NCBI GenBank assembly: GCA_030734395.1
Contig: JAUZTG010000027.1
Coordinates: 1-64,000 of the forward strand
Direction of reading: 5' to 3'
DNA: 64,000 nt
Source of the DNA: Sarocladium kiliense
Lineage: Eukaryota; Ascomycota; Sordariomycetes; Hypocreales; Sarocladiaceae
Of this stretch, positions 22,565 to 32,939 are shown in pieces; position 1 is the stretch's first letter, and each line of letters starts with the position of its first letter. The notes below the pieces were generated by a model. The model was given only the letters and a program-made list of their open reading frames with translations. It was not told the DNA's origin and made no database searches. A program made the position numbers and the translations under genes.

Positions 22565-23330
22565 TCAATCGGATCCATTAGTGATCAGTTTGCCCTCGGT
22601 CTTCTCAACGTAGTCTATGAGGTCAGCAATAGTGCAGACCTTGAGGCCCCATTTCCTCGCGAACTCAATACACCGGACGCCCCTCAGCATGCCGCTTCCT
22701 GACCTAATAGCCTGACCTGGGACTTCCTCTCCATTATCAACAATCTCGCAGAGGACAGCGGACTGGGACTTGCCAGAGAGCTTACAGAACTCAGTCGCGG
22801 CCTCGGTGTGGCCCCTCCTGACTCTGATACCGCCCTCCTTCGCCCTGAGAGGGAAGACGTGGCCGGGCCTCCTAGCGCCTGCGGGTTGGGCTTCTCAGCG
22901 GCGAGGACGCGACAGGTCAGCGCACGGTCGTGGGAGGAAATGCCCGTGGTGACGGTTGGGTCGGCGGCGACCATAGGCGGGAGGTCGAGGGCGTCGGCTA
23001 TGGAGGGGGACAGCGGCGCGCAGATGAGGCCGGAGGAGTAGCGAGTCATGAAGGCCATCTGCGCGGTGGTCATGGCGTGGGCGGCGATAATGAGGTCGGC
23101 TTCGTTCTCACGGAGGGGTCGTCGAGAACGACGAGGAACTCGCCGTTGCCTGGGGGTTCGATATGAGCGATGAATTTCTCAAAGCGAGCGACTTGAAAAG
23201 ACTCAGAGAGTCTACTAAAGAAGTGCTGTGGGTAGCAGAAAAGGGACTAGGGAATCCAGAGCATACGGAAGGCCTCAATGGAGGCAGGAATTGAATCGAA
23301 TTCTGCGGCTGAGATGGCTGCGGAAGGCAT
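22565..23330 (-). pseudogene. DHBP synthase (riboflavin pathway) pseudogene
   Basis: Read from the ATG at 23330: exon 1 (23330-23267, EFDSIPASIEAF), an intron 23266-23150, then [12 protein letters not shown]. Next come [64 protein letters not shown] and [16 protein letters not shown]. This is the 3,4-dihydroxy-2-butanone-4-phosphate synthase fold (RIB3 in yeast), which converts ribulose 5-phosphate for lumazine synthesis. The pieces lie in three frames. One base is missing near 23115 (before GAGAACGAAGCC) and one near 22865 (between GCGCTA and GGAGGCC). About 15 residues usual between MV and DP-x-VTTG, including a GTAYTV-like motif, are also absent. Internal loss plus two frameshifts make function unlikely, so an intact copy is expected elsewhere in the genome. 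Confidence 0.75.
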
Positions 23331-23859
23331 TGTGATGTGATGGTGTATGGCTTTACGCTGTGGAGGCAGCGAAGCAGGAGAAGAAAACAAATGGCTGACG
23401 AGGAAGAGTCCGTTGAGGTATGTCGTGAGCGTAATTAACTGACTGGTCGTGATGGTATTCGTGTATGGTAGTTTTCTTCAGTGAGGATTGATTGAGTGGA
23501 GGCAAAGAGTCACGAGCTTACGACACTCCAGCCGTGCGACCTCGGCCAGTGGTAACTTACACTACAAACTTGTTTTGAAGGTACCCATGACGAAAGTGAG
23601 CACAGTGCGACTTCAGTGATTCTGGTTATCGGAAGCTCAGTTATCTGCGTCCTCCCACCCTCACGCTAGCCATATTCATTGACCCGTTAATTCAGTTATA
23701 CCGATTGGCATGGCGACATAGTATTAATCACCCTTTATAACGACTATAAAGCGGTTAATAGCTTTATAGTTCTAGAGTATAAGTGAGCGGCTTAGATATT
23801 ATTAGATTATTAAAGCTTAGATAACTAAGGGCTTAGTGCTTAATTTATAAAAGACTATG
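23331..23859. other. Intergenic
   Basis: 5' flank of the DHBP synthase pseudogene, turning TA-rich after 23,690. No gene. Confidence 0.4.
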
Positions 23860-24089
23860 CTGGAATGCTGCCCAGATAAAACGTTGCTTACTCTGGGCTA
23901 TTATGCTATGCGCCTATAGTAATTCAGGTCAAGACTTTTCAGAGGGGTATAAAAGTGATCTAACTATGAATTCCACTTAGTAGTAAGAAGATACACACGC
24001 GTGGGCAGTGCTGAGATTAGATAGAAGATGAAGTACCTGCTTTTTGGCTCGGCACGGAGAGTGGCTCGCGACGCGGGGATGGATGTTAC
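23860..24089 (+). repeat. Dispersed repeat X, copy E
   Basis: The upstream block (TGGAATGCTGCCCAGATAAA, then ACGTTGCTTACTCTGG) lies near 23870. The 3' block (24028-24089) has GAAGTACCTGCTTTTTGGCT and GGCACGGAGAGTGGCTCGCG and ends in GGATGTTAC. It abuts LINE-derived sequence directly at 24090. Confidence 0.6.
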
Positions 24090-25700
24090 CGGATCCCTGG
24101 GGGTTTATCAACCCGCCCAGGAATGTCCCTTTCTCTACGGAAGTGACGCCTGAAGAAGTGAGGACACAATCCTGCGAGCTAGAAAGACATCACTAGGAGC
24201 AGATAATATCATAGTTAAGCTATTACACGCATCCTAGCACGCTATCACAGAATATATTTATACCCTTTTTTAAGGATACTTATTAATAAGCTCTCCCCTA
24301 AAAATATTCTACTAAGCTGAAGTTATAATGATTTCTAAGCTAGGGTAACGGGACTTTACCTCTCCTTGCTCTTAGCGACTAATCTCCTTACTCTTATGCC
24401 TTGGAAAAGGCCTCGAACGCCTCGTTACCAGAAGGCTTGCTTAGGTATTTATATATTATAATGTCCTATACCCATAGCAATACGGAGCACTACTTAAGCA
24501 GTTAGCCGTTAACTTTATCGCTGCCCTTATATATAATATCAAAGAAGCCTTCGTAAAAGATCAGGTCGTGATACTTATTACTATAGATATTTAAAACGCC
24601 TTTAATACTGTGATGTGAAACCGCCTTACGGCAAGACTTATAGAATAAGGCTAGCCAGAGTACCTCGCATAATAAGTTCACTTATTTATAAGTAATCAGT
24701 CAGCCCGCATTAGACACCAAGACATAACGACGCCTTCATCACCTCTGCAATACGCCTGCCCTAAGGGTCTCCTATTTCTCCAGTCCTCTTCCTGCTCTAC
24801 ACTGAGCCGATCTACCGCTTGGGCAAGACGCAGAGCCGCTTCGGGTACACCGACGACACGGCGATCCTGTGCATCGGCGATTCAGAGAATCGATGAACTA
24901 GTCAATTAGGGTGCTGCTAACAGTATCTCCTTCGATCCAGCTAAAATAAAAGTTATGCACTTCTCTAAAGAACGCACAGTAAAAGACTCTCCTCTAGTGA
25001 TGCATAGCGATATAGTAAAACAACCAGAGGCTATGATATAATAGCTCGGGATCTAGCTTAATAAGATGCTATCCTTGAAAATATATATTAAGAAAGGAAT
25101 GCCTAAGGCATAGGCTATAGCTCGCTATTTACATAGCTTTATAAATATAAAGTAAAGCTTTTAGCTATTATTAGTGTAGTAGGCAGTAAGGGCTTATATT
25201 AAGCTAGGTTTCCTTTTTAGGGCTAAAGCATGGTATCTAGGTATAACCTGACCCTTATAATTATAATTATTAAAAAAAGTATTAATTAAGGTAAAACCTT
25301 TCATTAAGAGTATGAATAAATGCCTTGAGTAATTTATAAAAGTTATCAATACCTGTCTTATATTAAGAAAGTAATATCTTATTGATTATATATCTACTAC
25401 AAGTATTATGCTTATAATTTATAACTCGTCTTAATGGGCTCAACGTAGTATACCCGCTCGCCTCGCATATTTATATAACTATCCTGCTAGTAATTATTAG
25501 GCAAGTTAAGTAAAAAATCTTAATAAATATTTATAACTTTTTAAGCACGCCTTTATAAGACTAATAAGCTTTTATTAAGTTATAAGAGGCTAGTATTATT
25601 ATTATATAATATATTAAACTAGCCCTGAGTCTAAATAGAATAAGTGATAGGGTTTTAATTTATTCTTTATAGCAACTAGTCTAGTATGATGAATAATAAA
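24090..25700 (+). mobile_element. Non-LTR retrotransposon (Tad-like LINE) remnant
   Basis: Translated fragments match a LINE reverse transcriptase: WGFINPPRNVPFSTEVTPEE near 24,100, then a segment like S-P-G-A-D-N-I before the palm domain. The palm motif is FGYTDDTAIL, with its YTDD codons at 24846-24857 (variant of Y/F-x-D-D). Before it is SPVLFLLYTEPIYRLGK. Stop codons and TpA-rich decay pervade the rest, and from about 24,950 to 25,700 the DNA is almost featureless A/T. The 5' part (ORF1, endonuclease) is missing, replaced by repeat X copy E. It is dead. The 3' limit is approximate. Confidence 0.7.
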
Positions 25701-25963
25701 TAATAAGTAATGTAAACCATTTCAATTATATTTTATTTAATCTAAAAGGCTAGATTAGCAGAGTTGATATTTACGCCCAACAACTCGTAAGAATTTCGAG
25801 TTTCAAGACTGTAAAGGACAAAGATATACTACACGACAGTCGAGTATGAAAGGTACCACTCCTAGGAAGATCTAAGGTGCAGAACGCCTCAGGCTTGCCG
25901 TTGATATTTCCCTCCTGGATTCTCTCTAAAATAGGAGATTCTATGATATTCCTCTAGTTTTCG

Positions 25964-27799
25964 CTAACTTGTTGTCCTTGGAACAACTAACTTCTCCCAC
26001 GTATCCTTCTCAGGCCATCCATCGAGCGCACTGCCCGTGTACCCACACTTCCCCTGCCAGCACTGATAAGAATTACGGTCTGCATCTGTCCATTGTGGTC
26101 CGGGACCAGAGGTGTACTCGTTGCAGCCCTGTGTAATAAGTCGCTTGCCCATCTCAGTAATGATAGGACTTTTCGGTTTAGATTTGAACCAAGCCTCGCC
26201 AGGGAAGGCTTCGACAGGCAACGGGGTCACACGAGGAACATTAAGGGCGCTCCAGCTTGCAAGTCCAGGCCATCCATCCGCGTTCTCACCAGTATATCCA
26301 AGCTTGATCTGCCAGCACGCGTAAGAGCTTTGGGTGTCGTCTACCCATTCTGGACCTGGCCCAGTTGCGAACCTGTCGCAACCCACCTCAACCAACCGTA
26401 GGCTCATTTCGTTCACAATCCAGCTACTCGGCCGCTCCTTGAAGTAGGCCGCCCCAGGAAATGGCTCATATAGAATCGGATCCGGCGCTGGGAAGTCGCC
26501 AGTCCACGGAACCAGCAGTTTGTCCCAACTTGACTGGCCAGGCCAACCATCGGCGTCAGAGCCGGTGTATCCGAGTTTCTGCTGCCAGCACTTATACGCC
26601 GCCTGGTCTATATCGGTCCACTGCGGACCAGGCCCTGTAGTATACTTGTTGCAGCCGACAACGACTAATCGCTTCCCCATGGCTGTGATGATGGGACTGG
26701 AGGGTTTTGACTTGAACCATCCCGCACTCGGGAAAGGCGTCAGTTTCTGATTACCGGCATCGCCATCCTGAGTCCAAGGAACCTTCAATGCACTCCAGGA
26801 TGATGCTCCTGGCCACCCATCAGCATCAGGGCCCGTATATCCGAGTTTCTGCTGCCAGCACTTATACGATGCCTGGTCTGCGTCCGTCCACTGCGGACCA
26901 GGCCCAACGCTATACTTATTGCACCCAACAGCGACTAATCGATTCCCCATAGCAGTGATTACTGCGCTGGAAGGGTTTGATTTGAACCATTCTGCTCCTG
27001 GGAATGGCGTGAGTCTATCGCTGCCATCTCCCGGATCGCCACCATCATCTGGTGGTGGTTTCTCGCCTAGCGGTACGCCACGAGCGGGAATCTCCAGCTT
27101 CTGACCGACCTTTACATCGTAGGGCGCCTCGAGTTTGTTGACCTGGATGATGTAGCGTTTTGGGACATTGTATTTCAGACTGATGCCGTCCAGGCTGTCT
27201 CCTTCCTTGACAGTATGCGAGCCACCGTTCCAGAGCTCTCCGGGATCGAAAGTCCCGTCCTGCACCAACTCGTAGAGTGCTGCTCCGGGACACTCGGTGC
27301 TGTAACCATCACGATGGCCTTTGATCTCATTGCCAGCGCCCGCTCGGCGAAGATATGCGATCGCATCTTGAATACCAGTTATCTGCGACACGCTAGGCGT
27401 GTTAGCTCCGAATTTTGCCAAGAATGCAAGAACAGCATAATGGTCGGCGTTTAATTGTTGGTCCCCGTTGGCACCACTCCGATTCTTTCTGCCCCTGCCA
27501 TCGTATACATAGCCGTGCTGGCAGACCGCAAGACTGTAGGCGAAATCGAAGTACTCTTCTGACATTTGAGAAGCTTGCACGGATCTCATTTTGTCGTCGC
27601 ATTGGGAATGTTCCACCCCGACGAATGTTGCACCGAGATAGTGGACTTTGACGCCCTTTGGGTCGGTGATAGGTGTGTAGGCTTCTTTCGGAGGCAGCGC
27701 CCCCCATTCGTCTCGCGACACGAAATACATGCCAGAAACCCAAGGGATCATCGCCAGATAGGACAGAATGACCAAGAAGAACGTAAATTTTAGTGCCAT
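25964..27799 (-). CDS. Secreted peptidoglycan amidase-like protein with LysM and four repeats
   Basis: Intronless, 611 residues. Residues 1-23 are a signal peptide. Residues 25-180 form an Amidase_2/PGRP domain (VSRDEWGA start). Its putative zinc ligands are His53, His162 and Cys170, with the His-x7-Cys spacing known from T7 lysozyme, in GHRDGYSTECPG. Residues 194-238 are a LysM. After a Pro/Gly/Asp linker come four tandem repeats of about 77-80 residues (about 263-342, 353-432, 446-522, 531-607). Each follows FPG-x2-WFK-S-x-P, then GPGPQW-(T/V)-D, a C-W-Q, GYTG and DGWPG-x2-SW. These resemble wall-binding repeats of actinobacterial and phage proteins. Expected role: cleave N-acetylmuramoyl-L-alanine bonds, or bind peptidoglycan, outside the cell. 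Fungi lack peptidoglycan, so bacteria are the likely target. Lack of introns and the bacterial-type modules suggest horizontal origin. Confidence 0.88.
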   Translation of the reverse strand: MALKFTFFLVILSYLAMIPWVSGMYFVSRDEWGALPPKEAYTPITDPKGVKVHYLGATFVGVEHSQCDDKMRSVQASQMSEEYFDFAYSLAVCQHGYVYDGRGRKNRSGANGDQQLNADHYAVLAFLAKFGANTPSVSQITGIQDAIAYLRRAGAGNEIKGHRDGYSTECPGAALYELVQDGTFDPGELWNGGSHTVKEGDSLDGISLKYNVPKRYIIQVNKLEAPYDVKVGQKLEIPARGVPLGEKPPPDDGGDPGDGSDRLTPFPGAEWFKSNPSSAVITAMGNRLVAVGCNKYSVGPGPQWTDADQASYKCWQQKLGYTGPDADGWPGASSWSALKVPWTQDGDAGNQKLTPFPSAGWFKSKPSSPIITAMGKRLVVVGCNKYTTGPGPQWTDIDQAAYKCWQQKLGYTGSDADGWPGQSSWDKLLVPWTGDFPAPDPILYEPFPGAAYFKERPSSWIVNEMSLRLVEVGCDRFATGPGPEWVDDTQSSYACWQIKLGYTGENADGWPGLASWSALNVPRVTPLPVEAFPGEAWFKSKPKSPIITEMGKRLITQGCNEYTSGPGPQWTDADRNSYQCWQGKCGYTGSALDGWPEKDTWEKLVVPRTTS

Positions 27800-29467
27800 G
27801 GTCCGGACGGCGGTCTAGTTGCCCAGCAAAATTTAGATGTAATGTGATAAGAGCGTATCAGAAGTATTGACTTGGAGACTTTGGCAAGATCCTTGGCTGA
27901 TTCAGTAGATTGCATAGCACTATGATCCCATTGTCCAGAAACTGTGCCACGTCTTTATACCCTCTAACATGTTGTTCAATGTTTGTAAGAAGAGAAATCG
28001 AAGATTTTCACCTGCCTGAAGCGGTAGTAAGACGGGCCAACTAAAAGCTGCAGCTATGCCTAGATTGGATGAAATGCCCAGGCACCCTGCAGCCACAAGT
28101 TTCTCAAGATTACGCTAGTTACTAGATCTGCCAAAAGGTAGTATTTATAGATGTCAGCCATTTGGATGGTTACAATAGACATGGGAGCGGAGTAATTGAC
28201 GACTCAGAATTATACCAGTTACTAGATCTGTCAAAAGATTAGTATTTTTAGATGTCAGCCATCTGGTATGGTTACAATAACTAGATAGATAGGAGCGGAG
28301 TAATGGGCGACTCTGTATGGAGATTGTGCCTTACGGGCTTGGCACTGGTAAGGCGCCAAACAAGTTACTAGTGATATTGTGCCAACACGCACAGCCGTTA
28401 CGATATGCCTTCAGCAGGAAGGCAGCTAGTTAGATACGGGAGGGAGACTTTATGACTCGACAATGACGATTATTGCCCGAAGTGTTGGTCGCTCGAGGCA
28501 GAGTTCTATTATGTTATGATGTCCTTGATTAAGCGGTGTTGGGTGTTAGCTGAGCAAGAGACCACCGAGAAGGAGGGGGGCCAGATTCATTCCCAGTCTC
28601 ATCACCCTTCACCAGGCAATGCGGATGGATGTTTCGTAGTCCACGACAGAATCCCTCAAGTCACGTGATAAATCAGGGGATGCTCATACCCCAGTAGAAT
28701 GTTTCACGAATCGAGTTTGGCGCAAGCGGCGCCTCCGTGACGCGGCAGCCTGCGAGCTTATAGTGACCTTGGGCGGATTTAGACTGAATCCGCCCACGAT
28801 ATTACCTAGGCCTTAATATTCTTTATATTTTTTTATATGAAGCTTTATCTAATTTAGCATAGAACTCAGGCTTCTTAAGGAGTTTTTTATATAATATTTT
28901 AAATTATTTATACTTATAGAATATATAAAATAAGTAATAGATTTAAGTAAGTTAAAAAGTATACTTGTACTTAGCTAAGCAAAGAATTAAAAACGTTTAA
29001 AATTTAAGAGTAATCAAGTCAGAGGTAATCCCGGAATTAGAAAAATATAAAAAAAGACTAAACCCCCTACAGGGTATAAGCCTGGGAATAATCAGTCTAT
29101 AAAAGGGCTTCTTAATTTCGCAAGCATATTATGACTAAAGTACCTAATATATTCCCTATATATGAGATGCATAATATATTACAGCTCCTGCTAAGGAAAA
29201 TATAATAGTTGCTTACTTTTATAACCTTATAGCCTGTCTTAACTTATTATTCTTACAAAATTAAAATGAATAAAAAGGTTAGTAAATTATATTAATATAA
29301 CCCTTTTAAAGTCTTAGCGTTATTTATATTAATTACTTATATTAATAAAAATACTTAAATAAGTACTTATAAAAAATATAAAAATAATAAAAGCTTTAAG
29401 ATATAAATATAAGGAAATTTTCTAATACTTAAGCCTTATATTAAAATAATAATTATCCTCTTAGTTA
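27800..29467. other. Intergenic upstream of amidase gene
   Basis: No gene. It contains a two-copy tandem duplication (28110-28313). From 28,800 it is a very A/T-rich tract up to the pogo-type transposon. Confidence 0.5.
28110..28313 (+). repeat. Two-copy tandem duplication of about 100 bp
   Basis: Copies at about 28110-28205 and 28210-28313 share AGTTACTAGATCTG, AGATGTCAGCCAT, TGGTTACAATA and GGAGCGGAGTAAT in the same order, with small indels. Confidence 0.8.
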
Positions 29468-31345
29468 ACGTACTTGTACACCGAGTGAGCCATGTCACCG
29501 AGTGAGCCATGTCACCGAGTGAGCCACCTCATCGCAATAATCCACTCTTCAACCTTTCATCACCCTTTCCTCCTCCATAAATCATGGAAACGCCCTGTAA
29601 AGACGCCAGTATTAACCTAGCTCTTTAAGCTATCTAAAAAGACCTATCTTTAAGTGTTCGAAGCGCTGCAAAGATCTATAAAGTTAGCCACGTAACACTA
29701 GGCCGCTAACTTAACAGCATAACTCCACGACGCGATAGCCCGCCCAACTCTGCGAAACTGATGGAGCTAGAAGAGAAGGTGATTATTAAAAGAATAATTG
29801 ATTTAGATTCGCGATCATGCTCCCCTCGGATTAATAGTGTGGATGTAATAGCGAATCTTCTGCTTACAGCGCGTAGCGCGCCACCAGTTGGCACCCGCTG
29901 GCTATATCGCTTTATTGCGCGCCATGAGAAGCTCAAGACGCGTCAAGTTCGGAGATACGACTATAGAAGAGCCTTATGCGAAGATCCAGCCGTGATAAAC
30001 GCGTGGTTCTCTCTTGTGGAGAACACAATCGCGAAATACGGCATCGCAGACGACGATATCTACAACTTTGATGAGACCGGCTTTCAGATGGGCATTTTCT
30101 CGGCCGCATGGTAGTTACAAGCTCAGAACGAGTTTCAAACGCGAAACTAATGCAGCCTGGCAATCGAGAATGGGCAACTGTGATTCAGGGCGTTAGGGGG
30201 AAAGGGTTCTGTGTCTCGCCGTTCATTGTCGTTGCCGGCTAATATCACCTCTCTAGCTGGTATAAAGACAGCCCTCTACTACCCGACTAGTTATTGCAAC
30301 ATCTCTAAACAGCTGGATAATAAATGAAATTAGTCTAGAATAAATTCAGTATTTTAAGAAGTATACTTAATCGCGCATAGTTGGCAAATATCGGCTCCTT
30401 ATGCTAGATAGCCATGAAAGTCACCAATCCATTGAATTCAATAGCTACTGCAAAGAGAAAGACATTATCCCGCTCTATATGCCTCCTCATTCATCTCACA
30501 TGCTTCAGCCACTCAATATTAGTTATTTTAGGCCGCTTAAGAAAGCCTATGGACGAGAAATTAAGGAGAAGATGCGCGCAGGTACAACCCACATCTTAAA
30601 GGAAGACTTCTTTCCAGCGTTTTTCAGCGCTTTTTAGAAGGCATTCACAGAAAAGAACATCCTAGGGGGTTTCTAGGGCGCAGGGCTTTTACCCTATAAC
30701 CCGGAATCTGTTCTTTCAAAGCTTGATGTGAAGTTTAAGACGCCAACGCCTCCAAGCACCTCTTCTGGCCTGCCCGACCTTTGGACCTCTCGAACGCCAA
30801 TAAACAGCAATGAGGCTGATTTGCAAAGATCGCTGCTCACAGACCGAATCTCTTATTATCAGGGAAGCTCGCCGACATTAATTATTAAAGGCATTTCCTA
30901 TCTCGCGAAAGGTACAACGATCGTTATGCATCGAATGGCTCTTTTAGAAGCAAAGGTCAAATCACTTCGGGAGATAAATAACACCCTAAGCCGCCGTCGA
31001 AGATAAAAAAAAGCAACGCCTAAGATAAAGCGGAGCTATGTCTTTAGCTGAGGGACATAATCAGATAGCTTAAAACGAGGCAGATGTGCAGATAAAGCAG
31101 GAAACGCAGGAAGGTAGTGGTCGGAAGCCTCGCGTGGAAACGAAGTTAAGACGCTGTGGAACGTGCGGAAATGCCGGATACAATACGCGAACCTGTCAGA
31201 TTGTGCTCTCATCTGCTAATGAGAGTACTAGCGATTAGATTTGTATTTTTTCTTATGTTATTGTTGAGTTATTTGCTTGAATTAATGCATGGTCGCGTTG
31301 AGGTGGCTCACTCGGTGACATGGCTCACTCGGTGTACAAGTACGT
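29468..31345 (+). mobile_element. Pogo/Fot1-type Tc1-mariner DNA transposon, inactive
   Basis: The 1,878-bp element is bounded by TA dinucleotides (29466-29467 and 31346-31347), the mariner target-site duplication. Its ends are exact inverted repeats starting ACGTACTTGTACACCGAGTG. Inside each end the unit CACCGAGTGAGCCA is repeated in tandem: three times on the left (29479-29526) and twice on the right (31313-31333). The transposase within is broken. Confidence 0.88.
29584..31006 (+). pseudogene. Pogo-type transposase pseudogene
   Basis: Fragments in the order of a pogo/Fot1 transposase. First comes an N-terminal HTH region with several stops (from ATG 29584). Next is a CENP-B-like HTH (WLYRFIARHEKL), and then the catalytic DDE segment: YNFDETGFQMGIF with the first Asp, a GFCVSPFIVVAG strand, LDSHESHQS in place of the second Asp region, and IIPLYMPPHSSHMLQPLN. 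The frame shifts by one base near 30110 (after GIFSA) and there are stops at several sites, including TAGs. The C-terminal part (30728-31006) ends in a basic coil. The protein cannot be made intact. Confidence 0.85.
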
Positions 31346-32094
31346 TATTTAAATCAATATTATTGTTATGGTCTGGGCTTGAGCCCAGCCTGGCATCAAA
31401 GAGATAGGAGGACGGGCTTGTGACGAGACCTAGCCACAGTGTGGCTGAGGAGACATGGCGTAACCCCTTTCCCTCACATCTCTCTCTATGAATAGCTTCC
31501 TACTCCTTAAGAATATACATTACTCTTATCGGCACCTAATTGTCCGTGACACTAGGGATAGCCCATTACAAATAACCATAATTCAGAGAGGGGAGATTCG
31601 GAGTAAAACCAATAAAGGCTTGAGCACTTGAACGCAGAAGTAATTCAATACACTCCAGGTTTTCTCCCCAGGGTCCCCAGAAAATGCAGCGTGGAGACCC
31701 CGCATTTGCTAGCAGATAATATATCTACCACCAAGACATGACCAGAAGTCACGGAGATATCTAATCCGAGCTAAGGCCGTACTGCGGCTAATTTCAGAGC
31801 CAGACAAGGCTTCGCGTCGTACCCCTGATGGATTTGTACAGCGCTGGCTGCAAAGTCACAACACCCAATTCTTAGGCATTAGGTACAGTATTTACCATTA
31901 AACGGCGCATGGAACGGGTTTATGAGAACGTCTATTCTCCCTGTAGGCACTTTCCCGATCAACCCAGGGCAGATTCATACGCGTAATTAATAATCTCTTT
32001 ATATAGATGACGCCCAACGGGTCGCTACGGAAGATACGCTCAACACAGACTGCATTGGCGTTGGGGAGGTCTTTAAGCAAATATTCCTGGGATC
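31346..32094. other. Intergenic
   Basis: No gene is recognised between the transposon end and the dehydrogenase-like fragment. Confidence 0.4.
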
Positions 32095-32100
32095 GTGGAA

Positions 32101-32430
32101 CAGGTAGCGGGAACGCCGGGGCAAAACATTGCTGGAGACGGTGTCCCACGCGCTGCGAGCTACGCGCTACATAAGATGCTAGATGTCTGCAAGATCGGCG
32201 TGGTCAACAGACGCAAGAGCGAAGTGATCGCAACCAGGGACTCGTTTGTAGTGCAGGGCTTCGCCTCCGGGCTCGTCCGCGTCGGGTCGGAGGAGGAAGT
32301 CCCTGCCCTGTTTGCGCTGGCCGTGATCATGGGAACAGTACCTGACTAGCGAAGAAGGCCGGCGGGGTCCTAAAGCAGCTAATGCGGGCACCTCCTTGGA
32401 AGCGGTTCGAGATGGAGGCAGCACGAACAT
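32101..32430 (+). pseudogene. Shikimate/quinate dehydrogenase-like NAD-binding fragment
   Basis: The plus-strand peptide around GDGVPRAASYALHKM followed by KIGVVNRRKSE resembles the NAD(P)-binding half of shikimate/quinate dehydrogenases (a G-x-G-G-x-x-R-A strand-turn-helix, then V-N-R). It runs through a GTVPD-like motif and stops at 32349, with a few more family-like residues beyond in other frames. No start or complete domain is present. The dehydroquinase gene next door is on the opposite strand. A common ancestor as a two-domain gene split by inversion is inference. Confidence 0.4.
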
Positions 32431-32939
32431 TGATCGATGAGGATCTGGTTAAGCACCGTCAACTCGGCTTTCATGGAATTTCGACTCACATGTGAGTCTT
32501 TTCTCTGTTTGGGGGTTGGGGGCAAGAGATTGACTATAGGGTTAAGATTAAGACGTTGACAATAAGATGAATGGGTGCTTTCAATACAAGTAAACATTAT
32601 AGGCTACCGTTGGCAACGTCTGTAGAATGAGGTCGATTATATACGAGGCATATGGCATATAACAGTCTTATTGTTAGATTTAGTCTTCGAGTTGTTTAAC
32701 CTATCAACGAAGTAATCCTCCCCAGTTTGTGTCTGCATAGGACAGACCGGGGGCACCGAGAGGCGAAAGGACGCGAGAGCTTATGCAACTTTGTCCTATT
32801 CCAACACCGATTTTTACTGCCATTAGAGATGCAGTCGATGTGGTATAGGACATGTTATTGCTTGGAATCTTACATTACTCAAGCATTGTCCACGACACCC
32901 TCCCATTGAGGGCAAGCCAGAGCAGACCTAGTTATTCAA

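Noticed and set aside
22770..23166. Plus-strand Gly/Arg-rich frames over the DHBP synthase pseudogene
   Set aside because: Antisense shadows of the GC-rich minus-strand gene.
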